A stretch of 64,000 bases of DNA from Chrysomallon squamiferum (lineage: Eukaryota; Mollusca; Gastropoda; Neomphalida; Peltospiridae): NCBI GenBank assembly GCA_012295275.1, contig CM022670.1, positions 19,314,698-19,378,697 on the forward strand, in the 5' to 3' direction. The notes below the pieces were generated by a model. The model had not been told where the DNA came from. It made no database searches and saw nothing but the letters and a program-made list of their open reading frames with translations. Positions within the stretch are counted from its first letter, which is position 1. Each line of letters starts with the position of its first letter. A program made the position numbers and the translations under genes. Positions 27,201 to 42,755 of this stretch are shown in pieces.

Positions 27201-30200
27201 GTGTAGAAAAGAATTATCTAAATGATTTCAGATTGAGGTGAAGGCTATACCCATTGATCAGAAAGATTCCCTTGATGATTTGAAGAAGATGAGAAGAATC
27301 AGTCGACCAGATGAAGGGGATTTGACTTTTGGAGGGATGCCTCCTCCTTCACTTGAAACACCATATGAGTCCACAGTCAAAGACAGAAAAGATGTTTTCC
27401 ATTCTATAACATTTATGAAGGTGTGTGTTATTAAATAAAAATTCAGAAATGATGTTAGCATTTTGCCTAATATTTTTGCCTAATACATTAATAGAAAACA
27501 TAACTAAAATGTTTAGTTGCGTGCTGTTTCATTTTTCCTTTTTTTAAAAATAAAATAAAAATTTTATAGGTCAGAAAGTTCTTTCATTTCCAACTGTAAA
27601 ATCAACAAGTATTTAAAATTAATTATGCCATTAAATTGCAATAAATTATTTAAATTTAATTATTAATTTTTATTTTTTTTGAATATATGCTAAAATGTAT
27701 TAATTTTCTGATCACTTTGATGATTCTCCATATTTGTATCAGTTTGGATATTAGACTTTGAAGTACCTTTTATAAAATGTTTTACATTTGCTTACCAGGC
27801 CTATGAAAACTACTCATTTGAAGAACTGAGGTTTGCAGCTCCTGCAGTTCCTAGACCAAGTGAGAACATGTTGGTTAAAAGTAACAATGATGGAACATAC
27901 AGTGCAAACTGGACTCCAGGCTGTGTGGGTTTCTACAACATCCACTCAACAATAGATGGCTTTGATACAGGTATGTTAGATTTAGAATATTGCTGATAAA
28001 AGTAATTTAGGTAATTAACAGTAAATTTAATGTTTGTACTTAGATTCTTTTTTCTGATTTGACTTGAAAGAAATACAGAACACCAGGCTTTACATTGGTA
28101 GTGTTTTTATTATCTTTGTATGTGTGTTTTATGCATGTATAAATGATTTAAATGTAAAAAAAATTATATATGTAGGAGGTGGTTACAAGGTTGAAGTGAA
28201 AGAACCACCACAAGGTGTACCTCCACCATCTCAGAGTACCAAGAAAATACATCAGCCAAACAGAGTGAGTTTTAAGATTTACTGTTTTATAAATGATGTT
28301 TACATTTATTAAGTAAATTAATATAGATTTCTTATAAAACATAACATCAGTTTTAATTTAAGATATGGCACATTTTAGGTGAAACACTAGAAATGTTTGT
28401 AGTATATACATTTTCATCTTTCCTTCCTTTCTTTCATTATTATTTAATTATAATGTAACATAAAATATCTTGTCATTTTATTTACAGATGAGAAAATTTG
28501 TTGGCAAATCTAGTGCTGGATTAAGAGTGAGAGTTCACCCAACACTGCAAAGTGAACAGATTGGAATTGTTAAGCCTGAAGGGGTTATTTCATTTATTGA
28601 TGAAGTAAGTTGTAATCAGTTTTTTACACCAATATTATTTTGTCACTAAACTTATCTGCAGCTCTAAAGAAAGTAAAAGAAAATCATGGATGACATTTCA
28701 GTTAAGTAAATTTAGTGTAAGTGATATGTTACTGAAAATTTAGTGCTGAAAAAACATATGTATGGTCATTGTTTAATTTCCCAAAAAGGTCAGAAAGATG
28801 CTTATCTGTATTATCTGTCTCTTATAATTTATTATACACACAATTATATTTTTTTTTCTTTCAGCAATTATAATGAATTCTTGCTTATAGAATCACCTTA
28901 TAGCAGTACCTGAAATGCTTAAAAATATTTTATCTTTAAATTTGTTTTTCATATAGCTTTTATCTTCTTTAGATTCACAATGACGATGGTGTGTGGGTGC
29001 GCCTAGGCCAGGATAGCATAACTGAGTGGTGTGTCAATGGGTATTCAGAAGCCTGGTGTCTGCAGTATAATCAGCACCTTGGAAAAACACTTCTTGTCCC
29101 AGTGCAGGAACCGAAATCAATCATTGATGAAATAGTCAAAGAACAGATTGTGCGGAAGAATCCAGACCATCTGAGGGAAGCAGCAAAACCACACAAAGGT
29201 TAATAACTTCAGTAATTGAATGCATTGATAAAAAAGCAGAACAGAATCTTTTAATTTATAGTCACTTTGCTTCTATTTGTATTCTTAGCAGTAACTTACT
29301 TTTGTTTTTATTTTTTTAATATTTAAATTTTATTACAGACTTCATTTATAATTTTTGTTTGTTTTTAAATGAAGGTCCTGGAATATATCAAGTAGTCAAG
29401 TGTGGATCATTTGGACATAACATCCGAAGCAAACCAAGTCTAAAGTCTACACCAATAGGCATGATCACCCTTAACAAGAAGGTGTATGCAACAGAGGATG
29501 TAAGAATATATTTGTGTAATGAAGAAAATGTATATAGCAAAATTTTTTTTAAATTATAGGATATGAAATAAGAATAGAAATATTAATGATTCCAAATAAA
29601 ATACAAAGAAAAAAATTAAGTTCCTTAAAATAGTTTTATTTACAGAAATAAATATATAGAATTTATATTGATAAATTATGTGTTTATCAATTTTATGTGT
29701 TGTTAAAACAAGCAATACATAACTTTTCACTCTACTGACATTTGCATTACAGGTTACAAATGCTGATGGAACGTGGATAAAACTGGACACAGAAAGCATA
29801 GAGGAGTACTGTGATTCTGCTGTTTCAGAGGCATGGACATTGTGTATGAGCAAAGACCACATTTATTACCTGCAGCACGAAAGTGATTTGGGTCTTGGAG
29901 GCAGGGATCCATTTTCTTTCAGCACATTGCCATCCACAAGCACCAGAGGATTTGATTTCTCAGCAGCACATCATCACCAGTCAGCAGTGTTTCCTTCTTT
30001 TGGAGAGAAAAATGAAGGTTAGTATTTCTGTTTGTTTCTTTCAAAAATCTAATTAAAAAAAATGGAAGTGTCTAAAATTTGAATTATGTGATTTTGTTGG
30101 ATAAAATAAAACTGATTGAAACTTCAACAAGGATGAATTTTTAAAACCTGACTTTAAAGATTAGTAGAAGAGACCATGGATTTCTGAATATAGTGTGTAA

Positions 30201-33200
30201 ATGAAGACAACAATTTTGGAGCAAACAATAAAAAAATGAAGGCATGGAAGAGGCTACTGTTGGCAAAACCTTAGACTTATATGGTATCTGTTGAAATTAA
30301 AACATTCTAATTACAATTTTATTTCTTAGTTTCTTGGATTGTTTATTGACAAAAATGGATTTATGATCATTAATAAAATAAAGCCATTCAGTAGGTGTAT
30401 AATCTTGGAAAGCTTAAAATATAAAAGTTTTAAAATAAGACACATTGACTTGATGATAAAGTGGTTTTATTGAAAGACCATTGTAATGGATGTATTTATT
30501 TCCAGTATTTACAGATGATGACCACCCAGAAGGTAATATGCTGCTGTGATTTTTCAATAATTTCATGATGAAAAAAACAGCATCATAATTAATTTATTTC
30601 CACAGTAACATATATTCACAGTTAATATAAACTGAACTCATTATATATTACATTTTATGTTTATTTAGTTTGCAGCATGTGCCTCTCAGTATAAAGTGAA
30701 TTCTGTTTGGTTATGGTTATCAAAATCTCTAATATTTTTAGTAAGAAATAAAATTCATAAAGTTAAAAATTCCAGTGAAGCTTTGAATAAAGTCTGTCTG
30801 TGCCTGTGTATCTTGTTCATTATTTGTACATTTTTATTCTTTCTCTGTTTCTCTGAAAAACTGAAACTGATACATACCATACCTACCTATTTTACAGAAT
30901 AGTATGAAATAAAAATTAATGAAGATAACTATTGCCATAAGAGTAGCATTAAAGAATAAAATCAAAAAAAAAAATGTTAAAATCAACAAATGATTATTTT
31001 TTTCATAATGAAATGGTAGTTTTTTTTAGTTTTACTTGTATATTGCAAATTGTTTATTTTCATGGGGTAAATTGGGGATAGGTGGGTATATGGATCTTAA
31101 CATCTGTATTGTCACTAAAATGGCTATATATGACTTGTAATATGTTTAATGTAATACATAACACATTATAGCTTAAACAAACTGAGTACATTATAACTTA
31201 GTTACTTTATTTTATAACAGCAGTAATAAATACATATATAGTTTTCAGTAAACCTTAATGAAAGTAACATTTTTCTCATATTTTATTGACCCCTTTCCCC
31301 AATAATAAACCCAAGAAAAACAACAAAAAACAAATGCTCCAAACTAAACAAAACAAAGATACATTTTATTGCACAGGTTAATAAGTGATAATCAAATAAC
31401 AGCACTTGAACCTGGTTGCAGTGTTTTGTGTTTTTATCTCCAGGTTTTGGTCGAAGTGCAAGCATGCCTTCGTACGGTTTTCTCTTTGGGCATCCAGGTA
31501 AATCATTCTGTGTGTTTGAACAGCATAATTTAATCCTTGCACTATATTGGAATATTTGTTATTTTTCCTTTCTGCTTTGTTTTTAATGCATGTCATCATC
31601 TCATTCATTTTTGGAATACCCAGGTTGAAATACAGCATGTTGTGTTTACTTTTCTGATTAGTACATTCATTAAAGACTGTTTGTTGTTTGAATTGTTACA
31701 CATTAGTATATATTTTTGGATGAATTTTTTAAATATTGTTATCTTAGAATTAATTAGCATTTGAAAATATTTTCAACTGAATGAAATCAGAATGATTATA
31801 CTTTCCAGATGTTATCTTAGAATAAATTATGGTTTTAAAAATATTTTTGAATGTATTATTAGAGATATATTATTTAAAATTAGGAATTTTGTGATGTTAT
31901 GTTGGAATAAATTATTAGGATTTGAAAATGTTAATATTTAGTATGAATTACTTGATATTACCTTAGAATGTATTACTAAGTAGTTTGAAATTTTATCTTA
32001 GAATTAGTAATCAGGAATTTGAAAACATTTACAGACAGATAACAGTGCAGTGGGCTGAATCCTAAATTGTTTATTATACATGTATTTCATGTTTAGTCAC
32101 TTTTAAAGTTTTAATATTTTGGATTTAAAAAAAAAAAGATTATAATAATATACTTCGTTTTATATAACTTAAAAAGTTTAACCAGAGAAAATATTTATAG
32201 TTTAGATAAATCAGCAATTTTAATTACAATTCTTCACCTGGGTATGTCTTAATAGTAGGTAAACACAGAGACAAACTGTAAACAAAAAGTATCTTTATAA
32301 TTTCTGTTGATAAATACTTTTTGATCATTCTTTTCTTTACCTTTAAATATGTTTGGTGAATATTCCTAAAATCGCCTATTGCATTAACTCTTTCATTTCT
32401 ATTCTTTCTCTTTCTAAAACTACTGCTAATTTAATTAATAATAATTACATTGCCATAATTTTGGACATCATAAAATCCTCATCATTATATTACACTTAAC
32501 TACAGTAATACGTTTATAAAAAAGTGGTACACATGAGAGTAGTTATTTCGTAACAGTTTTTATTTAAAAATAATAATAATAATAAATTAAACTAAATGTC
32601 TAAAAATGTTTAGTTCCCTACATTATATAAATCGTCCATGGAAAAATGTCAAACATTGCAAATAATAATATATTTGTGACCATTGCTTTTAGCTTAAAAA
32701 GAAGACTATATATATATATATGTATATGTATGTATTTTTTATTTTTTATTTTTGTTTTTTGTTGGGTTGGATGTTTGAATTAATTACTGTTTTGCTTCAA
32801 CCTTTATTGCTGTTCAAGCTTATGTTATCTTATAATTTTTGTAAATTCCTTTTTTTTTTCAGAAAATATAAAATTATTTTGGTTATGTCACATACATGTA
32901 CACAGAATAACGTTTTTTTTTTTTCAGTAAATATTTCAGAATTATCTGATTAATTAATTAGATACACATTAAAATGGAGATTAATTTGGTGGATCTGAGA
33001 AGAAATCTTTTTTTGATTTTTATTTCTTAGATTGTGAACATAAAAATCTGTTATACCAAAAGTATATATCTTTGTAACAGTTTGTTATTACTGTTGCATA
33101 TGGTCCAGTTTACAAAATGCCAAAACTAAAATTTTTGTTTTATTATAAAATTTAATAATTTTCTTTTGTCTTTTTATTTTGCACAATTTACTTGCACATT

Positions 33201-33345
33201 ATTTAGATACTATAATCAGTATTATGTCTGTTTCTTCTATTTTCTTTAGTCAAATTCACATTTAGACAAAATATTTTCCATCTGTTAAAAATAATTTTCT
33301 TTTTTAAAAAACTTTCAATTTTTGTTGTAAAAAATATTAAAAAAT

Positions 33346-33397
<52 letters not shown>

Positions 33398-34965
33398 CTT
33401 TTATTATAATATTCATCAGGTGTGTATCAAAGTATTTTATTATTATTAACAGAAAATATTCTTATTTTTTTTTAACTTAATTACATATTTCTATTTCTTT
33501 CCTTTTTGCAATATATTTTGTGTTTCCAAATTGTCAGACTGAAAATATTTTCTAAAATCAATCAATCATTGCTCTCCAATAAATAGAATACTATCTTATT
33601 TTAGCTGCATTTAATTTATATATAGCTTTTTAAATAAAATTATTAAAAAAAAGAGGCAAATCTAAATTATCATTTATAGTAATGTTTGTGATTCTAGGTG
33701 CTGCATCAAGTGTTCCTGTGTTTGGCCAGGAATCAATGGGTGCCACAGCCAGCCCATTCATTATCCCTTCTATGCCTGTTACTGGAGCATCTGGACCTTT
33801 TACATCCACACCAATGATTGAACGATGGGTGCAACCAGCCCCAGAAAGACGGGCCTCTCAACCAATAGCATCAAAACCAATCCCTTCAAAATCCATAGAC
33901 AGACGCCAATCTCAGCCAGCTTATTTAGAAAGACAAGCAGTTGATCTGGGAATGCTGAAGGGAGTAGGGAAAGACAAAGAAATACCACCAGAACTGCTAG
34001 GAGTGTCTGTCAGAGAACTTGTTAATGCTTTAGGTAAATGGGGGATTTAAGTTTTGTAACAATTATTTTGGGAAAAAAAATTTAGTATTTATTTTCAGCA
34101 TGTTTTCTAAGTAACACCTGTTTAGGATCCATTTTTATCAAGTTTATTTCTAACAGACCTAGTTGCTTTTTTTAATCAAAACTTACATTTCTTCCTTTTC
34201 AGTTATAACTTCATAATATAGCTGCTTGTTAACATTGTTTTCATTTTTATCATTCATTGTTCAGAAAATCAGTATGAACAAAAAATTACATTAGAATGGA
34301 CATAAGAATGATGCTTTATGTTTAACATATTTAAAAAAAAAAATATAGGTTTGGCCATAAACATCCAATTAAAAAAAAGGATATTATTTAAAATTGTTTA
34401 TAGCCATTTATTGTTTCAAGATCTTTTAATACTACTACTACTAATAACAATAAGTAAGACAACAGCTGTAATAATAACAATGATGTTGTCCCAAAAATGC
34501 AGTTGGTGTGTCTGTTTTGTTAAAATGTTCATGTTGTTACATTCCACAAAATGTACAAGTTAGACAAAATTTATTAGCATCCCATTTTGTAGTAACAGAC
34601 ATAATAACAGTTTTTCTCTGTCAACAGAAATTATTTAAAATGAAACTGTCCTTTTTGTAATAACATAAATTTGTTTTCCCTTTTCACAACACCATTTCCC
34701 ATGATGAATAGGTTTTATCTGAACACTTCGTTAGAAATAAAAACAGAAACAAAAACGTAATCATTGTTCTTTTTGCATTGTTTTAAAAGAACAACACTTT
34801 AATCTCATCATCAGTAAACATTTCACAGATCATAATCTTCCATGTTTTAAATCATCAGTCTCATCCTAGTGGTTTGGTTTGGGCCGTTTGTTTTTGGCAT
34901 TCTTTTGCTCTTTTGCTTAATGTTTCTTTTTCTCATTAATGCACCAAGCCACATTTTTTTACATT

Positions 34966-35008
<43 letters not shown>

Positions 35009-38000
35009 GTGTGCTTGCTTACTGCTGCAGCAGACAAAGTTAAACCTGGTGAGCCTTTAAGAATTGCTGGTAGATTGTGGAACAAGGATGGTAAACATAT
35101 GGATCGATGCACAAATCACTTGTTTCGCTATCAAATACGTGCAGTTAGTCCCAAACGACTAGCTTCCCTTATTGGTAAGATGGTTGTTGTGAGCACAGTC
35201 TCTTTTTGACAGTTTCCCTGTTGTCTCTCTATTGGTTGTAAAAAAATATTTATAAACTGAAATGACAACATCAAAGTGGGCTTTTTATAGTCAAATATCC
35301 CATTACATTTTAAAAAAAATAAAAAATAAAACATTTGTTTATAAAATGGAATTACTAGAAATAATTTAAAAAAAAAAAAGAGGAGAAATTAGTTAAAAAA
35401 CTGCTTATTTTTATAATTTTTTTCATTGGATTGTTTAATATCTTTCATAGAATTTTTTTTTTTTTACCTGATCATTTTTTAAATCTTATTTCCAGTTTAT
35501 GCAAGGTCTTAGTTAAAATAATCATAGAGCAACCTGAATTAAATAAATAAATAATATTGTAACCTTATTTAGCAGTGCTATTCTACATCACATATTTAAT
35601 AATTGCTTTTGCTAGGCCGAGTTTCTGCAGTATTTTTCTTTACATCACTATCATCAGCCATATTATTTATGTATTAACATCAATTTCTTCATTCCTAGAT
35701 GTATCTTCTTGATTTCTGATGCTCACCAGTTAAATGATTTATATATATATTTTATTGTTATTCATTGATTCATTCATTCAGACAGTTAGTCAGTCTATCT
35801 GTCAGTCAGTCAGTCATTTGGTCATTTCTATCAATTTAGTGATAACATTTTGGTATTGTCTATCCATCGTTCTTTGCATGGAAGTGTTGTGAATCTGTAC
35901 GAATTGTCCTTAACAACAGTTAACAATATATAGTGAAATGCTTTGCTTTTGCTGTAATTACAGATATTTAGTATCTTCTTTGCCTTAATTATCATTAATT
36001 TGCTTTCAGCTTTTGCTCTTGTATAGATACTTATGTTTATAAATCTCCATTTACATATCTTTTAATTTGTTGTATTATTTAATATACTTTTGTGTCATAT
36101 ATTTTATATTCACAGTATACTGGATTGATACCTGTAATTTTTTTTTTATCTCAGTATTTGATTATTATTATTAATTTAAAAATCAGTATTTTTAGTTTAT
36201 ATATTTTATTCTTTATTTGATTAAGTTATTTATTTAGAAGAATATTAAGTTAAACATTATAATAAGAAATGAAAATACTGAATCACACTCACAGTCATTT
36301 AAAAATAATTTTTTTGCCAAATGTATGATGTTTCTGTCAGTGAACATGAAAATTACATCTAACTGACCAAATTATTGTGACTTAGTTGAAATTATCAAAA
36401 TTAATAAAAGAAATTAGATTTATCCAAAAGAATTTCTTGATGTTTATATTGTAGAAAATTATATTTGGATTTAAACTGGCAGATTTTTATCCTGTTGTCA
36501 TGCATTTTTTATCTACTCTGTTAAACATCTGCAAGAATTATGGCTAACTTGGTTCAGATACTCTTTCATTTGCTCTGTTTTGCAATGATTGTTGTTTTTG
36601 GGGGTTTTACAGGTGAAAGTAGAGCAAATGGCAATGGCCCAACACCAAACCCATCACCTCCAGGATCCCCAAGACAGAGCTCACGAAGCAACAGTCCTAA
36701 AGCTTCTAGTGATTCAGGTACTTAGTTTGAAATAATAATATCATCATTTAATTTAACGGAAACTAAATATATTACATCTTTTCAGGGAGAAAGAAAGGCT
36801 GTTATTAAATATATGAAATGCTTCTTTGAAATCATTTGATGTTTTATTGCAAAACTCATTCCATGTGTTTGTTCATTTATTTTTTCAATTCATTCATTCA
36901 CTTACTTGTAGGTTCAAGATCCGGATCACCAGCAACAAGAGGTGAACGAGATAGTCCTCACCATCGAAGTACAGTCCAACGAGACCATGAAGAAACCTTC
37001 AAAACACCACCTAGCAGTCCTATACCATTTAGAAGTAGACTTCACAAAGAACCTTCCTTTGAAACTACATCACTATCACCACCTAGAACCCCACCCTCTG
37101 GACGTAAAGATCTGTCTCAAGTGAAAAGATCTTCATCACCTGGAGTTCCATCTGCATCTCCAGCAGGATCAGGTTCAGCAAGTCCCAGATACGCTTCACC
37201 AGCCAGAAGTGGAAGGTAAATGATTGTAGTTATCTTAAAATTTTAAATATATTTACAAGCAACAAATGAGATGTAATTGGCTAAAAATAACTCAGTAAAA
37301 TTTCATTTGTATAGATTTAAAATTCTTGCAAATTATGTGTAGACAGAAAACGCCAATAAACAGAACACCAATGATTGAATAAATTGAACGGAATTACTCA
37401 TTTTATAACATATAATGTAATAAATTGTTATTTAAGACATTAATATTTGTAAAAAAAAAAAAAAAAAAAAAAATTTTGAAAATGAGTTGTGCATCAGTTA
37501 ACATAATCTAAAGAAGATGCATGAAATTATTTATTTAACTTGTCAAATATTTAAGATTTTCAGAAATCTAAAATAAAACACATAATAAATGCAACAAAAA
37601 TATTTATTTACTATAATAAATGAATAAAATGATTGTGTTATATCAGTCCTCAGTTTCGAGGTTCCAACAGTTGTTTACAGTTGGGAGCAACAGCTTCAAG
37701 CATAAGATCATCAAGTCCTTCACAGCTGATGGGTGCTTTCAGCATTGGCTCATCTCCTCCTAAAGATGAAACAATCAGGTAAACATCTATATCATAAGAC
37801 TGTTTTGATTTCATTTGTATTTATGTCTTTTTGGATTGCTTTACTGCTTTAAAGTGAATATTAAGTTGATATTTTTGTCAAATATTTCATAGAATTTATA
37901 TGAAACTATTGAATTTTCAAGGTTTATCACAAATCTCGGATATTTGTATTCTATGAGACAAAAATTTTAAATGTTTAAAATTATTTAATTTTTATATTAA

Positions 38001-41000
38001 TTAATATTTGCATCATTGAAATAAAGGTCAGTTTAGTCATTTACATATTAATATGAAAAATGAAGTCTTCATCTTGTGATAAATATGCAACTTTAAAGAC
38101 TTGATGTTAAATTAATATATCTACCTATAGTTATATGTTACTAAAATTGACTAATTCTTTTTACAGATTATCACCAAAGGCAAACAGAAAAGATAGAGGT
38201 CGTCAGTTAAGGTCTAAACGTGAAAGGGCATCTTCACCATCTCTCAGAGACACAGCCTTTGTTTCCAGACAACAATCTGCTTCAGCCTCTGTTATTCTTG
38301 ACCAGCCACGAGAACCAGTAAAGGAGGCCCTTTCTCCTTCAGTAGCTGAATGTCTTAGAGCTGTTTTTGCAGCCTTTATGTGGCATGAAGGAATTGTACA
38401 TGATGCTATGGCTTGTGCCTCTTTCCTCAAATTTCATCCAGACTTGACAAAAGAAATGTCCAAATTTGTCAAAAATAAGGATCATGAAAAAGTTAGAATG
38501 AGACATGCAACAGAATCAAGTAAAGGTTCTTCAAGGGATAAAAGAAAAGAGAATATGAATGAAAGTAGAGTTCGATTTAATCTTGAGCCACAAGTAAAGG
38601 ATCTTGACATTGGTGAAAGGTCAGCAGCACAATCTAGACCTCCTATAGCTCGCCACAAGTCTGAAGGGAATGAAAAATGGACTCCAGAATTCTGTCAGAA
38701 GTTGAAGGATGATGCTGAAGTAGCTAAGGAGACTCAGCTGCCTCCAACTCTTCAGCATTTGGTTTATTTCTGGGAAGAACTGTCAACCTCAGTTATAAGA
38801 GTAATAGACCAAGAGTTAATTCTTCCAAGTCCAGCTGTTGCAGCAAAGGTGAAGAAAGTGGAAAAGAAAGACAAAGAAAAGGATAAAGAAAAGAAATTCA
38901 AGAAAAGAAAAGATCAGAAATCTATGGCCAAAGGACATATGTTTGCTGAAGCTGTGGCAGGTATGTTTGGAGGAGCTGTAATTGGAGTTGGAGGAGGTGA
39001 AAGGGAAGCCATATGTGAACTGTGTGGTGGATCCTTTCCACATCCTGTGACATACCATATGCGCAGTGTCCATCCAGGATGTGGAAAACATGCCTGTGGT
39101 AAAGGTTACAACAGTGGAGGTAACTTTTGTGGAGGTTGGGCTGGCAACTGTGGTGAGGGAGGCATAGGAGGGAGCAGTTGGTATTTAATGTGTGATGTAT
39201 GCAGAGACAAATACCTGAAAGAGAAACGCCAGTCTGAAAAACTCAAGGACAAAGTGAAGAAGTTGAAGAAAAGAAGTATTCTGTCAAAACAGCAGACTAT
39301 GATGTCACCACTGGAACCACATGTCATACTTAAAAACAATGCCATGTTTCTGCTGGATATGGCCAGTGCTTCTGGTTTCACTTTGCCAAAACATCACAAG
39401 AGACATATTCTAATGAGATCAGACATTGGACTTCCCAGTGTCAGTGAAAATGCTGGCTCTGATATGGAATCTTTCCCACCAGTACCATTCCAATACCTGA
39501 TTCAGCATAATGCTCAGAATGCAGATTCTGCTTTTGCTGAGGACATTTTCATAGATGATGATGATCGTGTGTTTGTAAGGTCAGGGTCAATGTCGATGGC
39601 TCAAAGACGGGTTATATATCGACCCCGCCTTCCGACTGAGCCTAGACACAGTCCTTTGGCACGGTCAGGATCTCTTGGGCAAGATGTCAGATCATTTTCA
39701 CAGTTCTCATCAACAGGATCTCAGGTAAATAAAATTATATTTGTTTGTTTGGCATGTATTTGCGTTATTTTTTAATCATTATTTTGGTTTTGTAGATTTT
39801 CTGTTTATAGCATAATAGACAAAGAAAAAGTCAAATAAATACAGTGATTATAAAAATTAAGCTTACAAAAGTTATGAATAATTTCAGTTTTGTAAATAAT
39901 TATTGTTAATATAATTTTATTGCAGTGATAGTTTTTTCTTTCATGATAGTGGAATGAATTGACAATGGTATAGTTACTAACTAAAAATTACTGATTAATT
40001 TTTTGTAACAAGTAATTATAAAATACAATTTATTTTAATTTATTTGTTTCTGATTTGCATGAATACATAATTTTTCTTGATAAACAAATAAGCTTCACAG
40101 TTGTTTTATTGTTATAGGAACATAGTATTATTGTTGTGCCTGAAAGCAGAGTTGTGACAAAAAGTGCAGGCACAAGTCCTGAGTTTGAACAGGAGCAGTT
40201 CAAGAAGACTATATTCCAGCGCAGTGTGTCAGAAATTACTTCAGAAGAAGAGAACAGTCAGAGTACTGCAAACAGATCTCTGTCCAGACGAAGAAACAAC
40301 AGTGGTGGAGTGTCAGGTGAGTGAAGAATGTCTGGCATACAGGAAAATTGTTTTACTTGTGGTAGTTTTAACAATTAGTAACCTAAAGACATTATGGTAT
40401 ACATTAAAATCAGTGTTTCATAATAATAAAGAACAACATTAAAATAAAAAGACCTTCTGGAAGCTGCCGTATTATCTTCTTTCTCTTATATTCATGACAT
40501 ATTCACAGAATTTTAAAAAGTCTCAGTATACCGACATCTAAATAATAATGATTTATCATGGTGAATAAATCAGTTTTTTCAGTTTATCATTTCTGTATAC
40601 ATTGTTGTCATATGTGATTATGTAAGAATGGATGGATATTGATAGCATCAGTATAACTGTGCAATATATTAATGATTACAACATACAAAATTGTTTCCTA
40701 ATCTAAAATAATAATTTTAGATGGGGGAATGTCACTTCTCAAACACCCATCGGCAGCCATGACAAAGTTGATCTCATCTGTTGATCGACATTCAGAAAAT
40801 GGAGAGCGCGCACTACAACGGCCTGTTATGGAATTTATAATTCAGCGTCATGATTTGGATAATCTTCAGCTGGCAATGAGACAAGCATTGAGAAAAGCGG
40901 CTTGTCGGGTCTTTGCTATGCAGGTTTGTAGAAATATTTAAAATACGAATGAAATATTGCATAATATTTAAATAAGAATAAATATCAGCTTTTTGCAACT

Positions 41001-42710
41001 CTTAATAGTATGAATTTTTAATATAATATTCATTTTGTTTCTTCTTCTACTCTTTTCTCTTTCTTTCTTTCAGTTATTCAGTGTAAAATTAATCTAATTT
41101 TCACTATCAAATTCATCGCAGGCTGAAGATTTTATTAAATTAAAACTATCAGATTTCAACTAACTAAAATATGTGTTAACGCATCTGTTAAAATCAATTA
41201 AAAACCTTTTTTGCTTTAAAGAGAATTAATTTTATTATATAACTAAATATGTTATAACTGATTATATCGCATTAATATATCTCCTCTTTTATTAATAAGT
41301 GTGTTAGTTTTCTCTCTCTACATATATGGTAAAAGCAATCACTAATTAGATTTGATAATATTGTTCTCTCTTTCATGAAGGCATTCAACTGGCTGATGAG
41401 AAGTGTTGTCCAGCAGGTTTGCATGCATGATCTGCTTTGGTTCTTTGTTGCTGCACTGAGACCTTTACCTGAAGAAGAAGATGAAGAAGACAAAGAAGAC
41501 CAACAGAAAGAGAAACAGAAAGATGTCAAGAAGGATGTTGAAGTAAGAAATAATTTGAATGTACATGGTGGCTGTAAAAACAAATAGCCTAATAGTATTC
41601 TTTAAATTATCATTTCTTTCGTTCTTGTGAGTACTTACCTAATTTTCTTTATATTTGTTTGTGTTTAATAACTAATAGGAATAACTATAAATGTTTGAGA
41701 CTGTCTTCAGTACATTAACATATGTTAGTTTTATGTTATGATCATATAAGTATATTTATTTTCTCTTTTTGTACAACAGTACTGTTTTGCAACATTACTT
41801 AATTTTTGGTGCATTAATAGCAATGATTTTAATTATAGGATCTTCCCTTGTGTGAACATCCATTGGCAGACATCAGTATTGCAGGGAAGGCAGTAGCACC
41901 TCTACCAGAAATGTTTCACACTTTGCTACAAACCATCTCTGATGTGATGATGTATTTGCCTGCTAGTACAGCACTACAGGTTTGTAGATGTTATTTAATT
42001 TATAAATTAAAGTTATTATTAGAAGTATTTTGTGGTATATCTGTCATTATATAATGTAATTATTACTTTTATTATTTTATATACTAACTAAACCAAATGA
42101 AAAAACAAGACAAACAGATCAGTGTAAGTGTAATATGACCATTGTTGTAAAGTATAACATAAATTAAAATACAAAACAATACATTTTCTTTAGCTTTATT
42201 AGATTCTTTTCACTTTACTTAACTGTAAGCCACTATTTTGATTAAAACAAAGTATTTTGTTCTTACATTCTTTCAGCAAATGGCTGTTTGCTGTTACTGT
42301 ATGCGATTCCAGCAACATGACCACCAGTTTCTTCATGAGAGCCATGTCTTCAGCAATATCAGCCGCATCCTCAGCAAATCAGATGAGGAATCTGAAGAAA
42401 TTAGTCTTGATGCTTCACAGGTATGCTGCTATTATAAATTTTCTCCAAAAGTTTGACCTGTGATATTATTAATGTAGTGTTGAGAAACATTTTATTTCCT
42501 TTGGGTTTGGATTATCATTAAGGAATTAGAATCTAGGGTCAAGATGTTAAAGGTCACAGTATCAGTCCTCACATTTCCCATTCTATATGGTGCCAAGCAA
42601 CTGGTTTTGTTTAGCTTGTGGGATAAAGATCCCTTGTTATTAACTGAAAAAGAATATTCTCTTGTATTGTAGGAGTATGTTGCCTTTCCCATTATTTGCA
42701 TGATCTTTGA

Positions 42711-42755
<45 letters not shown>

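Larger units (their letters stand above)
31498..33697 (+). other. Intron 59
   Basis: 2.2 kb, AT-rich, holding the minisatellite and the AAT run listed separately. No further exon recognised. Confidence 0.6.

Noticed and set aside
37647-37778. Alternative acceptor CCTCAG within exon 64
   Set aside because: Using it leads to a stop codon in the exon.
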